A stretch of 64,000 nucleotides of DNA from Campylobacterales bacterium (GTDB taxonomy: Bacteria > Campylobacterota > Campylobacteria > Campylobacterales > Sulfurovaceae), in contig JACXUM010000004.1 in NCBI GenBank assembly GCA_014763895.1, positions 21,005 to 85,004 on the forward strand. The letters are read 5' to 3'. Shown one piece after another: positions 45,145 to 54,876 of this stretch. Made by a program: the position numbers and the translations under genes. The notes below the pieces were generated by a model, which had not been told where the DNA came from, did no database searches, and worked only from the letters and a program-made list of their open reading frames with translations. Numbering within the stretch: position 1 is the first letter of the stretch; the number at the start of each line of letters is the position of its first letter.

Positions 45145-46845
45145 TTAGGTTCTATCCTTTTGAAACGGCTCTTCATGATGGGTAGAATTTATTTCATTTT
45201 GATGATTATTCTCTTGCATATTGATAAAGTTTCTCAAGGATTTTGTGAAGCTTTTGCTTAAATGCATATCATTGATGGCAATGGTATTCACCTCTCTTGG
45301 GATCGAGCGGTTTTTAATGATATTTGAAAAGATCTCAACGCTGTTGTTATAGGATTCGGTGATCTTGCGATAACGTGTTTCCATCTCTTCCATTGCATTT
45401 TTATCACCTTTTTTCGCAGTCTCAAACGCCATAACGCTTTTGAGTATTTGATAGCGCAGGTTCTTATAGAACTGTTGTTCTTCCTCGCTTGCACTTTCGT
45501 GCAAAAATTCCAGATCATACAGCATATCTTTGATCGACTTTGCAGCCGTTGCCAAATAGGTTACAGACTTGATCGCTCTTTGAATGCGCTCCTGATTTGC
45601 TTTGTCTGTATTTTTTGCTGAAAGCACCATCGCAAAATCAAAGATCTCCCCCTCCAACAACCGGATATCTGCATACAATCGATCATACTCTATATCCAGA
45701 TGTTCATTATCTTCCAACAGTTTTTCCGTCGTGATATTGCCTTCCCACACCTTAACTGGAGAGACCCCTATCGCCAATAAAGCAAAATCTTCAATCTTGC
45801 GTGACAAATGATCTACTTCGTTCTCAAGTGCTACAACGGCAACCTCTGTCATATCGACAGATACATCGTGGATAAACTTTGTTACCTCTCTTTTTTTCTG
45901 TTTAAACATTTTTGTCAACAGATGCGGAAGCATTCCGATAAAGGGATACCATAACAATACCCCTACCACATTAAACAAAGAATGAAACAAAGCAATGTTC
46001 ACGACAGGATCATTGGAAAGCCGTATCACATTGACAAGTTCAACCATCGGGTAGAGTAACGATAAAGCAACAATACCTGTTGAGACATTGAAAAAAAGAT
46101 GTGCTGCTGCCGTACGTTTTTTGTCCGGTGTCCCTCCGATCGCACCCAAAATTACAGTCACAGTAGTTCCGATATTGGATCCGATGACAAATGCGGCAGC
46201 CATCTCAAAACTGACGATATGAGCAAAAAGCATACTCTGGATGATCGCAATGGCTGCCGAACTGGACTGGATAATTGCTGTCAGGATCAAACCGGCGATC
46301 GAAAAAAGATAGGGATTAAGGTGGGCGTACTGTGTGACATCAAACACCGATGAAAAAACCGAGACACTCTCTTTCATCCCCTCCAATCCCAGAAAGATCA
46401 GACCAAAGCCCACAATGATCCCAAATATATTTTTCCATCGACGGGACTCTTCGCTTATAACGCCGCCGATACCGCCGATAGCTATCATACTATAGGCAAG
46501 CAGCTTGACATCAACCTTAAAACCGACAAGGGCTATGATCCATGATGTTGCCGTTGTACCGATATTAGACCCGAAAATAACCGCAATTGCATTTTCCAAA
46601 GAGATCATACCCGCCCCAATCAGAGAAAGGGACATCAAAGAGACAACCGAAGAACTTTGGAACAAAGAAGTTGCTCCGACACCTAGGAGCAAAGAACGAA
46701 GATGCGTTCCTGTAGCACGCTTGATCCACACCTTAAATGAACGTCCTGCACTCTCTTTGATGCGGGATTCAAGATAAAGCATTCCAAACAGCAATAATCC
46801 CAGCGAGGCAAATGCCTCTATCCAAACCATATAGTCCAACATCAC
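45145..46845 (-). CDS. Na/Pi cotransporter-family protein with PhoU-like tail
   Basis: A 566-residue membrane protein with the internally repeated signature of the NptA/YjbB family: QSSSVVSLMSLS with GSNIGTTATSW, and QSSSAAIAIIQ with GSNIGTTVTV. Nine or so membrane helices span about residues 5-305. The rest is a soluble helical PhoU-like region. It probably moves phosphate with sodium. Its start overlaps the mscS stop by 4 bp, and its stop abuts asnB. Confidence 0.9.
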   Translation of the reverse strand: MMLDYMVWIEAFASLGLLLFGMLYLESRIKESAGRSFKVWIKRATGTHLRSLLLGVGATSLFQSSSVVSLMSLSLIGAGMISLENAIAVIFGSNIGTTATSWIIALVGFKVDVKLLAYSMIAIGGIGGVISEESRRWKNIFGIIVGFGLIFLGLEGMKESVSVFSSVFDVTQYAHLNPYLFSIAGLILTAIIQSSSAAIAIIQSMLFAHIVSFEMAAAFVIGSNIGTTVTVILGAIGGTPDKKRTAAAHLFFNVSTGIVALSLLYPMVELVNVIRLSNDPVVNIALFHSLFNVVGVLLWYPFIGMLPHLLTKMFKQKKREVTKFIHDVSVDMTEVAVVALENEVDHLSRKIEDFALLAIGVSPVKVWEGNITTEKLLEDNEHLDIEYDRLYADIRLLEGEIFDFAMVLSAKNTDKANQERIQRAIKSVTYLATAAKSIKDMLYDLEFLHESASEEEQQFYKNLRYQILKSVMAFETAKKGDKNAMEEMETRYRKITESYNNSVEIFSNIIKNRSIPREVNTIAINDMHLSKSFTKSLRNFINMQENNHQNEINSTHHEEPFQKDRT

Positions 46846-48683
46846 GCTTCTTTTTTCAACCCTTCAAGTATCTCTTTGATACCCTGAATATGAAGATCAA
46901 GCTGAGGGAAAGGGATCTGAATATTATTTTCATAAAGTGTTTTATACAGTAATACTAAAAACTTATCCTGCGTTCCTGAGGGCTTGAGCGTACTATCTCC
47001 ATGCATCCATACCCAAAGCTCAAAATCCACACTGCTGGCATTCATTGCCTTCATAATGACCTGAGGTTCTCTATCTTTGTCATTGCGTATATACTCGATA
47101 TCGCTCTTTTCCAACGCCTCCAATACCACTCTTTTGACCCCGTCAATATCACTGCCGTATGCCACTCCAAAGGGAATATGCATACGCCGGATATCATCAC
47201 TCAATGTCCAGTTGATAACCTGTTGCTGGATAAATGTCTGATTAGGTACGATAACATCGATATTGTCATTGGTTCGGATCGTAACCGAACGCATACGAAT
47301 ATCAGCTACCCGCCCTCTTAACGTATCGCTGATCTGTAAAAAATCACCGATCTTGATGCTTTTCTCAAAAAATAAAATAATCCCGGAAATAAAATTAGCA
47401 ATGATATTTTGCAGACCAAAACCGATCCCTACGGATAATGCACCGGCTATCACGGTAAATGAACTGAGATCCAACCCGATCGTTTTAAGCATCACAAAAA
47501 ATGAGATGCCTATGATAAAATAAGATCCGACATTGCTTAAAATTACCTGGCTCGAGAGTGAGAGATTACGCAATCTCAAACTGATCTTTCTGATATAACG
47601 CCGATAAAGAGATGCCAAGAACAATCCAAAAGCAAAAATGGAGAGTGCAAGGATTAGATCCCAGGAACTGATCTGCTTTTTATTGATACTAAAAAGCGGG
47701 TAATGAAGCATTTCCCATATATCTTTCCCAAGTGTAACCACCCCCTCTTTAGTTTGGCTTGCAAGCACTTTTGTGGTTCCTATTCTCTCAGAGGCAAGCT
47801 TACCCAGGGCATCCAGCATATTAGACGCTGCACGCTGTTTTTGGGGGCTCATAAGAGCAATATCGTCTTCGATTGCTTTTCTGATATCAAAAACCTTCTG
47901 ATCGTTTACCTTGAGTGCGGCAAAATAAAGATAAAGATTTTTATTGACAAAATCCTGAACAATATCGTCTATTTTTTGTGAAAGCAGTTTACGTTTTTCG
48001 TCTATTTGATTGCTTTGTATCTGATTTTGGAGTAGAAGCAACCTCTCTTTTTCTATCTCTAGTCCTTCCCTTTCAAGCTGAAGCTGTTTGAGTTTCATCT
48101 CCTGCGCAGTTGTATCCTGCGTCTGTTTATCCTGCAAGAAATCGATACTTTCCAAACGTTTTAAAAGTATATTCCGGTTTTGATCTTTGAGCTCTCTGAT
48201 TTGCTCTAATGTACTTTGAAGTTTTTCCTGTGATTTAACATAAAATGCATACTGAAGCTGTGCTATCGATGGTACACTGATATGGGCTTGGATACTTTGG
48301 TTTTCTTCACCGGTTATAATCTGTTTTTTTAGATAATCGATCTTCTCTTCTTTCCCTTTGAGCTCCTTTTTAATCCGCTTGGTCTCTGTAAAATTCTCAA
48401 CATAACGCAAAAAAGCCTTGAGATAATCCTGCTTGTTCTTAATATCGGATGCCATTAAGGGAGCAAACGGCTTTTTGTCTTTGCTCTCTTCAAATTCGAT
48501 CAATTGGTCCAACAAAGAACGCTGAAGCTGTAAAGTGACATCACTTTGATTCGCTTCTTTTTCCAACTGTGAAAGATAAGTTTCATACAGTTTTGTGCCG
48601 TTGGTATCAATCAGTGATTCATCGATCTGTACACCATAGAGTACAAATGGGAGAAAAAATAAAAACGCTGCTATTCTTATCAA
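46842..48683 (-). CDS. MscS-family mechanosensitive channel with long periplasmic domain
   Basis: A 613-residue protein with a signal peptide, then about 290 residues of predicted coiled coil, then membrane helices from about 335. The MscS pore and beta domain contain GIGFGLQNIIANFISGIILF and KIGDFLQI. It releases osmolytes on hypo-osmotic shock. The N-terminal extension resembles larger MscK-type channels. The start is TTG, supported by AAGGAG 6 nt upstream. It is the first gene of mscS - Na/Pi - asnB. Confidence 0.9.
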   Translation of the reverse strand: MIRIAAFLFFLPFVLYGVQIDESLIDTNGTKLYETYLSQLEKEANQSDVTLQLQRSLLDQLIEFEESKDKKPFAPLMASDIKNKQDYLKAFLRYVENFTETKRIKKELKGKEEKIDYLKKQIITGEENQSIQAHISVPSIAQLQYAFYVKSQEKLQSTLEQIRELKDQNRNILLKRLESIDFLQDKQTQDTTAQEMKLKQLQLEREGLEIEKERLLLLQNQIQSNQIDEKRKLLSQKIDDIVQDFVNKNLYLYFAALKVNDQKVFDIRKAIEDDIALMSPQKQRAASNMLDALGKLASERIGTTKVLASQTKEGVVTLGKDIWEMLHYPLFSINKKQISSWDLILALSIFAFGLFLASLYRRYIRKISLRLRNLSLSSQVILSNVGSYFIIGISFFVMLKTIGLDLSSFTVIAGALSVGIGFGLQNIIANFISGIILFFEKSIKIGDFLQISDTLRGRVADIRMRSVTIRTNDNIDVIVPNQTFIQQQVINWTLSDDIRRMHIPFGVAYGSDIDGVKRVVLEALEKSDIEYIRNDKDREPQVIMKAMNASSVDFELWVWMHGDSTLKPSGTQDKFLVLLYKTLYENNIQIPFPQLDLHIQGIKEILEGLKKEA

Positions 48684-48751
48684 ATTATACTCCTTGATAT
48701 AAAAGTGTTTGCCTGTACAAAAGGGAAGGGCAGTAGAACCAAATGGCCTAC

Positions 48752-49681
48752 TTAAGCACCGATATTATCGCGGGAACCGCGTTTTCGGCTTGAAGTAGTT
48801 TCTTGTGGAGTAACATGCTTTTCTATATAATCCATGATCTTTCCGGCAATATCGATACCGGTGGCTTTTTCTATCCCTTCCAGACCAGGGGAAGAGTTAA
48901 TCTCCATAACCAACGGACCACGCTTTGACGGAATCATATCAACACCGCATACTCCAAGCCCCATTGCTTTGGCAGCTGCAGTGGCGGTGGATTTTTCTTT
49001 TCTAGAGAGCTTGTACAAAGTCGCTTTGCCGCCTTGGTGAAGGTTGGATCTGAAATCTCCCTCTGCACCCTGACGTTTCATCGCGCCAACGACTTCACCA
49101 TCCACAACGATCGCACGAATATCTGCTCCGCCTGCTTCCTCAATAAATTCCTGGACCAAGAGGTTCACGCTCATACCGTTAAAAGCATCCAAGACCGATT
49201 TGGCCGCTTTTTTCGTCTCGGCAAGAACCACGCCCACACCTTGCGTGCCTTCCAATATCTTCAATACAAGCGGGGTTCCGCCGATCAGCTTGATCACGTC
49301 ATTCGGATCGGCCTTATTTGCAGCAAATACTGTTTTAGGCATATCTACACCCCTATTGGAAAGGATCTGCAAACTTCTTAGTTTATCTCTTGAACGCTTG
49401 ATAGCCAAAGATCCCGCAACACTGAAAACCCCCATCATTTCAAAGTGACGTACGATCGCCGTTCCAAAAAACGTTCTGCTGGCACCAATGCGAGGAATGA
49501 TCGCGTCAGGTTTTTCCAACTCTTCGCCGTGATAGATGATCTTTAGTTCATCTTTCATGATCTCCATCGTACATTCAAGATAATCAATAACCCTTACTTC
49601 CCATCCTTTTGCTTCTGCTGCGGCAACCAGACTTTTTGTCGAATAGAGCGATTCGCTTCTTGATAAAATATAAAGTTTCAT
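48752..49681 (-). CDS. RimK-type ATP-grasp ligase
   Basis: A protein of about 309 residues starting [18 protein letters not shown]. It is an ATP-grasp enzyme of the RimK group: [19 protein letters not shown] near 70, [16 protein letters not shown] near 145 (ATP loop) and [15 protein letters not shown] near 255 (metal ligands). RimK adds glutamates to ribosomal protein S6, and relatives make other peptide bonds. The frame is open 26 codons further upstream, but the ATG at 49681 with AAAAAGG upstream fits the family start. It follows a retropepsin-like gene by 4 nt. Confidence 0.9.
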   Translation of the reverse strand: MKLYILSRSESLYSTKSLVAAAEAKGWEVRVIDYLECTMEIMKDELKIIYHGEELEKPDAIIPRIGASRTFFGTAIVRHFEMMGVFSVAGSLAIKRSRDKLRSLQILSNRGVDMPKTVFAANKADPNDVIKLIGGTPLVLKILEGTQGVGVVLAETKKAAKSVLDAFNGMSVNLLVQEFIEEAGGADIRAIVVDGEVVGAMKRQGAEGDFRSNLHQGGKATLYKLSRKEKSTATAAAKAMGLGVCGVDMIPSKRGPLVMEINSSPGLEGIEKATGIDIAGKIMDYIEKHVTPQETTSSRKRGSRDNIGA

Positions 49682-49685
49682 AATG

Positions 49686-50111
49686 TTAGACCTTTTTGGG
49701 GAATTGGTATTTGACAGACACATCAACAAGATAGCGTTTTGCAAGGAACTTTCTTCCAATAAGCATAGGATACTTCATCTCTTTACGATCACTGAGAGAG
49801 ACTTGGGCAAGATAGGTTTGCCCACCCAAGGATACCGGAGTTTGGATAAATACCCTCTCCTCTACTTTCCCGTTAGAACTCTTGACTCTCTTCATCTTGG
49901 ATATAGGCATTGCAATATCATGAAGAGTGTAATCAGGATGCAGTTCATCCAAGAGTTTAAAATGCACGGTTTGGTTTTTCTCATCGATTCTGATCGAAGA
50001 GCAATGGATCGAGCAGGAATCCGCGCCGGTATCTATCTTCGCATCAATATCAAAAAAACCAAGCTCAGGCAATGAAGCATACTCAAGCCTGCCCACTGTG
50101 ATCATCTCCAT
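49686..50111 (-). CDS. RimB-like retropepsin-fold protease (ATP-dependent zinc protease family)
   Basis: A protein of about 141 residues with the aspartic-protease motif [13 protein letters not shown] near its start, then [14 protein letters not shown] and [17 protein letters not shown]. This family is regularly encoded beside RimK and was named RimB in Pseudomonas. The start is set at 50111 because AAGGA lies 9 nt upstream. It is divergent from the M14-type gene. It may trim or regulate what RimK adds. Confidence 0.85.
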   Translation of the reverse strand: MEMITVGRLEYASLPELGFFDIDAKIDTGADSCSIHCSSIRIDEKNQTVHFKLLDELHPDYTLHDIAMPISKMKRVKSSNGKVEERVFIQTPVSLGGQTYLAQVSLSDRKEMKYPMLIGRKFLAKRYLVDVSVKYQFPKKV

Positions 50112-50197
50112 CTCAAAAGATCCTTGTCTGTAAAATATGTTATTATTGTACACTATTATTTGCAAAATACGACAAAATTTACAAAGAAAGAGAGGTC

Positions 50198-51244
50198 ATG
50201 GGCAAAAATTCATTACAGGTCAATGGTGTTGAAATTCCGAAAGGAAGTACAAAAAATATCGAACTCTCTTTACCCAAACTCTATCATCTTCCCGCATCGA
50301 TCCCCATTCATATCATCAGAGGGAAGAAGAAAGGGCCTGTTGTTTTTGTCAGTGCCGCTATACATGGAGATGAACTCATTGGTGTTGAGATCATCCGGCG
50401 GCTTAAAAAGCTGCCCGTGCTTAAAAAACTCCGAGGGAGTCTCATCCTTGTCCCTATTGTCAATATCTATGGTGCAACCACACTTTCTCGTTATCTTCCG
50501 GATCGAAGGGACTTAAACCGAAGTTTTCCGGGATCGACCAAAGGATCTCTTGCGGCACGCATCGCCAAACTCTTCTTTGATGAGATCGTCCAGAAAAGCG
50601 ATTATGGCATTGATCTGCATACCGGCGCCATCCATCGCTCAAACCTGCCTCAGGTCAGAACCAATATTCATAACGCTGAGATACTCAAACTTGCTAAAGC
50701 CTTTGAAGCCCCCGTTGTCCTGCATTCTGCCCTTAGAGACGGGTCTTTAAGGGCTGTAGCCCAAGATAACGGTGTTCCTATCCTGCTGTATGAAGCGGGA
50801 GAAGCCTTGAGGTTTGATGAAACTGCGATCAAAATAGGGCTGAAGGGTATCATCAATGTTCTTAAAGCACTCGAAATGCTTCCCAAAACCAAACAAAAAA
50901 AACACAAAACCCCTTTGGTTTTTGAAGCAAGTCAATGGATACGTGCGACAGAAAGCGGGATCTTGAGGACCCTTAAAGCCTTAGGAGACATTGTAAAAAA
51001 GGATGAGATCATCGCTTTCATCGACGATCCTTTTGAGGACCGGAGTATTCCGCTTCTTTCCTCCTTTGAAGGTGTGATTATCGGCAAAAGCCAGATCCCT
51101 CTGGTTCAAGAAGGGGATGCAGTCTTTCATATCGCACATTTAGGCGATATTGAAAATGCCCGTGAACAAATCGGCTATTTTCAAGATGATGCACTTCAAA
51201 AAAGTGATATCTCGGGGCTCCATTCAGAGCACACTATTGAATAA
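50198..51244 (+). CDS. M14-type succinylglutamate desuccinylase/aspartoacylase-like hydrolase
   Basis: A 348-residue zinc hydrolase of the AstE/AspA-like M14 branch. Zinc ligands His56 and Glu59 lie in AAIHGDELIG, a third His in GIDLHTGA near 142, and the catalytic Glu in LLYEAGE near 207. The C-terminal 100 residues look like a biotinyl/lipoyl-type beta domain. Members are often encoded beside RimK and retropepsin genes, as here (divergent, 86 bp away), suggesting it cleaves an amide made by the ligase. Confidence 0.88.
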   Translation: MGKNSLQVNGVEIPKGSTKNIELSLPKLYHLPASIPIHIIRGKKKGPVVFVSAAIHGDELIGVEIIRRLKKLPVLKKLRGSLILVPIVNIYGATTLSRYLPDRRDLNRSFPGSTKGSLAARIAKLFFDEIVQKSDYGIDLHTGAIHRSNLPQVRTNIHNAEILKLAKAFEAPVVLHSALRDGSLRAVAQDNGVPILLYEAGEALRFDETAIKIGLKGIINVLKALEMLPKTKQKKHKTPLVFEASQWIRATESGILRTLKALGDIVKKDEIIAFIDDPFEDRSIPLLSSFEGVIIGKSQIPLVQEGDAVFHIAHLGDIENAREQIGYFQDDALQKSDISGLHSEHTIE

Positions 51245-51262
51245 AATGATATCTTCTCGTAT

Positions 51263-52360
51263 TTAATGCGGGTCAATGGGAACCTCCTGATGATCCTCAT
51301 CAAGATACATTGCTTCAAGCAATTTAAGCATTTTTGCAACTGCATCGGCATGAGCTGTCTCCTTGGTTGTATGATAACCTGTCGTCGGCAACTGCAATGT
51401 CGTCCCTTGTATTCTGCCTCCGCTGGCAGCTGCCAATCTTCCCATCTCGGTACTCCCCAAAGAATAAGGTTTGCCGCCTTGGGAGATAATTTTTTTATTT
51501 TGTTCCTCAAGGTATTGGTCTTTAAAACTGTAGCTAATACCCAATCGGTCACACCATCCTTTAATCTCTTCGGTCAGAGGGGAGACAAAAGGAGCATTCG
51601 AGTCCTTCCGCCGAAGCACAATGTCCTGGGCATCGGCATCTTCCCTCGTAGGATAAGGACTGGTATCCAATACAAGCAGCCGATCCGTCGTCACATCAAA
51701 ACGCTTGAACCACTCAAGCAAGAAACGCCAGCTTTTACCTGATTCTTCCTGGGCTGTAAAAAAAGCCGTTCCCTGATATCCGGCCTTATAAAGATAGATG
51801 ATGATCGCCGCACTGATAACATTATCCATTTGGGCCGAGATCAACCCTTTCTGATGGCTCAACGTATCCACATACGCTACAGGGGTTCCTGGCAACAGAT
51901 ATTCAAGTCCTTTCACTTCAAATATCAGGTTGTTACGCCGTTCGCAGATATAGGCATTCTCTATCGTGCCAAGCCCCAGATAACTTCCTGACCATGGTTC
52001 ATATGCCTGTACGGACTGATGCGCAAAACGTTCCAAAATCGCTATATACGTCTGTTCGGAAACCGAGTCACCGGTCAAATCGGCACGGTTCTGCGTCATA
52101 AATGCCGCATACTGGAACTCATTAGGGCCGGTGCAGATCAGACCATGCCGATCGATATGTGCCGAAAGCATACCCCGGTAGGGTTGATTGCCTTGTGCGA
52201 CCAATAGTCCTTCATAGAGGGTTGTCCTTATGCCCATTTCGTCCAATTCGCGTTTCAAAGAGAGAAAAAAAGGATGTTCTGCTCCGACTACGCAAGGTTT
52301 ACGTATAAGATACTTTAAGATATCAAGAAAGCCTTTATGGGGCGTGAAAGTTCTATGCAT
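51263..52360 (-). CDS. M42-like metallopeptidase
   Basis: A protein of about 365 residues with M42-type dinuclear metal ligands. His and Asp are in LSAHIDRHG near 63-71, Asp in SAQMDN near 175, the Glu pair in TAQEESG near 205, Asp in LVLDTSP near 232, and a late His in TTGYHTTKETA near 340. It is probably a cytoplasmic aminopeptidase. The ATG at 52360 is preferred to one six codons upstream because AAAGGAG lies 4 nt before it. It converges on the M14-type gene with 18 bp between stops. Confidence 0.85.
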   Translation of the reverse strand: MHRTFTPHKGFLDILKYLIRKPCVVGAEHPFFLSLKRELDEMGIRTTLYEGLLVAQGNQPYRGMLSAHIDRHGLICTGPNEFQYAAFMTQNRADLTGDSVSEQTYIAILERFAHQSVQAYEPWSGSYLGLGTIENAYICERRNNLIFEVKGLEYLLPGTPVAYVDTLSHQKGLISAQMDNVISAAIIIYLYKAGYQGTAFFTAQEESGKSWRFLLEWFKRFDVTTDRLLVLDTSPYPTREDADAQDIVLRRKDSNAPFVSPLTEEIKGWCDRLGISYSFKDQYLEEQNKKIISQGGKPYSLGSTEMGRLAAASGGRIQGTTLQLPTTGYHTTKETAHADAVAKMLKLLEAMYLDEDHQEVPIDPH

Positions 52361-52680
52361 AGATCTCCTTTCATGCATTCATCATGGAACAAAAAAACAT
52401 ACAATCGATCAGTTTTTTCATGGCATAGTACCATCGCCCATTTTTTAACAAAAATTATACTTCTTTTTCGATTAAAGTCGTTCTTAAACAAAGTCCATGC
52501 AGATTACTTCTACTTTTATTGTTACATTAAACTTTTTAGCACTTTTACTTAGTTTGTGTTACAATGGCAAAATTTCTGTGAAAAATCACTTGCATCAAGC
52601 AGTATTTAATATGAATAGATTATTATCAGGTCTATATCAAAATAACTGATAACAAAAAATGATTGAAAAAGTAACATTGT
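52361..52680. promoter_or_regulatory. Divergent intergenic region, M42 peptidase and topA
   Basis: A 320-bp AT-rich gap without a supported gene. It holds a minus-strand TATAAT at 52454-52459 for the peptidase gene and the topA extended -10 at 52557-52565, leaving topA a leader of roughly 110 nt. A 12-codon ORF at 52613 has no ribosome site and is not called. Confidence 0.6.
52557..52565 (+). promoter_or_regulatory. Extended -10 promoter of topA
   Basis: TGTTACAAT, extended -10 type, 115 nt upstream of the topA ATG. Confidence 0.5.
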
Positions 52681-54876
52681 ATGAAAAATTTAATTATCGT
52701 CGAATCACCGGCAAAAGCACGTACCATATCAAACTTTTTAGGCAAAGAGTACAAAGTAGTCGCTTCCAAAGGCCATATAAGGGATCTTCCAAAAACGACC
52801 TTTGGTATCGAGATTGACGAAAAAACCGGAGATCTGATTCCCAAATATGCTATTCCAAGGGATGCCAGCGCTACGGTCAAAGAGCTCAAAACACTTGCCA
52901 AAGATGCCCAAAATGTTTATATCGCAACCGATGAGGACCGTGAGGGGGAAGCGATCGGTTACCATATTGCATTGGCCATAGGCAAAGACCCTCTCTCATT
53001 GCCTAGGATCGTTTTCCACGAAATCACAAAAAATGCCATTATGCATGCGCTTGAGACTCCGCGGAACGTAGATATGGACAGTGTCGATGCGCAGCAGACC
53101 AGAAGGCTTCTTGACCGCATTGTCGGCTATAAACTTTCTCCACTACTATCCAATAAGATACAAAAGGGGCTGAGTGCAGGAAGGGTACAAAGTTCCACGC
53201 TGAAGCTGGTTGTAGACAGAGAAAGAGAGATTCAAGCATTTAAACCTGAAGAATACTGGACGATCGATGCAACCTTCCAAAAAGAGATCGAAGCTTCGAT
53301 CTATGAATACAAAGGTGAAAAGTTAGAAAAACTCTCCATCGCGAATGAAGCTAAAGCAAACGAGATCGTAACTGCCGCCAAACAGGAATCTTTCCGTGTT
53401 CTCTCCATCGAGACGACAAAGAGAAATACCAAAACGCCTCCTCCTTTTATGACTTCAACGTTGCAGCAGGCAGCCTCGACCCAGCTTGGTTTTTCTCCTA
53501 AAAAAACGATGATGATCGCCCAAAAACTCTACGAAGGGGTCAAAACTGACAAAGGGATGATGGGGGTCATCACCTATATGAGAACCGACAGCCTTAATCT
53601 GGCAAAAGAAGCGGTAGATACCGCAAGAACCCATATCAAAGAAACCTATGGGGATGACTACCTTCCGGCCAAGGCAAAAAACTACGCGACCAAATCAAAA
53701 GGTGCCCAGGAAGCGCACGAGGCTATCCGCCCTACGATGGTAGAATTTGATTCTAAAACCGCTTCGAATTATCTTACAGGCGATGAGATCAAACTCTACC
53801 GTTTGATCTATAACCGTTTTCTTGCCTCTCAAATGACAGAAGCCCAATTCGAATCCCAAACCATTCTTTTTGCCGGCGACAATTGCGTGTTCAAGGCAAG
53901 CGGAAGAAAACTGCTATTTGACGGTTTCTATAAAGTTACAGGATATACCGAAAAAGACAAACTTCTCCCTGAGCTTGTTCAAAATGAACCAGTTTCTCTT
54001 GATGCTATCAAAAGCGAACAGCATTTTACAGAACCGCCCGCACGCTACAATGAAGCCAGTTTGATCAAGAAACTTGAATCGCTCGGTATCGGCAGGCCAA
54101 GTACCTATGCACCGACCATCACGATCTTGCAAACACGAAAATACATCGAAATTGAACAGAAACGGATCCATCCGACAGAAATTGCATTTACCGTAACCGA
54201 AATGCTCGAAAAACATTTTTCTGAAATTGTCGATAGCCATTTTACTGCCAATATGGAAGAGGTACTCGATAAGATAGCCGAAGGAAAACAAAACTGGCAA
54301 TCGATCCTTAAAGAATTCTATACTCCTTTCCTACATAAGATCGAAGAAGGCAAAAAACAGATCAAAAGCCTGAAAATTGCGACACCAACCGGAGAAATGT
54401 GCCCAGAATGCGGTGCCGAACTTGTTTTGAGAAAAGGCCGGTACGGGGAGTTCATTGCGTGTAGCAATTTCCCAAAATGCAAATATACCAAGAACCCTGA
54501 CGGTAATGAACCTGAACAGCCCGAAGTGACGGATGAAATATGTGACAAATGCGGTGCACCGATGGTCATCAAAGATTCCAAGAAAGGTAAATTCCTCGCA
54601 TGTTCAGCCTATCCAAAATGCAAGAATGCCAAACCGCTCAATCCTCCAAAAGAGTTGAATGTGCCCTGCCCGGAATGTGGCGGAAAATTACAGGAACGTC
54701 AAGGCAGAAGAGGCAAATTCTTTGGCTGTACCAATTATCCCAAATGTAAATTTATCGCCAACTTTGAACCAACGGATAAAAAATGCCCAGAATGCGGATA
54801 TATGATGGGGGTCAAAACTCTTCGGGGCAAAGAGACCTATGAATGTTTTAAATGCAAACATAAAGAAGCAAAATAG
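52681..54876 (+). CDS. topA: DNA topoisomerase I
   Basis: A 731-residue type IA topoisomerase that relaxes negative supercoils. The Toprim acidic motif is ATDEDREGEA at 82-91, and the active-site Tyr299 is in ITYMRTDS. After about residue 570 come four CxxC-type zinc ribbons: CPECGAEL, CDKCGAPM, CPECGGKL and CPECGYMM, each with a paired second half. The stop is directly followed by the bioB ATG, so the two are coupled. Confidence 0.97.
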   Translation: MKNLIIVESPAKARTISNFLGKEYKVVASKGHIRDLPKTTFGIEIDEKTGDLIPKYAIPRDASATVKELKTLAKDAQNVYIATDEDREGEAIGYHIALAIGKDPLSLPRIVFHEITKNAIMHALETPRNVDMDSVDAQQTRRLLDRIVGYKLSPLLSNKIQKGLSAGRVQSSTLKLVVDREREIQAFKPEEYWTIDATFQKEIEASIYEYKGEKLEKLSIANEAKANEIVTAAKQESFRVLSIETTKRNTKTPPPFMTSTLQQAASTQLGFSPKKTMMIAQKLYEGVKTDKGMMGVITYMRTDSLNLAKEAVDTARTHIKETYGDDYLPAKAKNYATKSKGAQEAHEAIRPTMVEFDSKTASNYLTGDEIKLYRLIYNRFLASQMTEAQFESQTILFAGDNCVFKASGRKLLFDGFYKVTGYTEKDKLLPELVQNEPVSLDAIKSEQHFTEPPARYNEASLIKKLESLGIGRPSTYAPTITILQTRKYIEIEQKRIHPTEIAFTVTEMLEKHFSEIVDSHFTANMEEVLDKIAEGKQNWQSILKEFYTPFLHKIEEGKKQIKSLKIATPTGEMCPECGAELVLRKGRYGEFIACSNFPKCKYTKNPDGNEPEQPEVTDEICDKCGAPMVIKDSKKGKFLACSAYPKCKNAKPLNPPKELNVPCPECGGKLQERQGRRGKFFGCTNYPKCKFIANFEPTDKKCPECGYMMGVKTLRGKETYECFKCKHKEAK

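Noticed and set aside
48769..48781. Hairpin CGCGG/CCGCG as a terminator
   Set aside because: It lies inside the 3' end of the RimK-type gene. The T-run exists only on the plus strand, where no gene ends.
52613..52651. Twelve-codon ORF in the topA leader
   Set aside because: No ribosome binding site and no recognisable attenuation structure.
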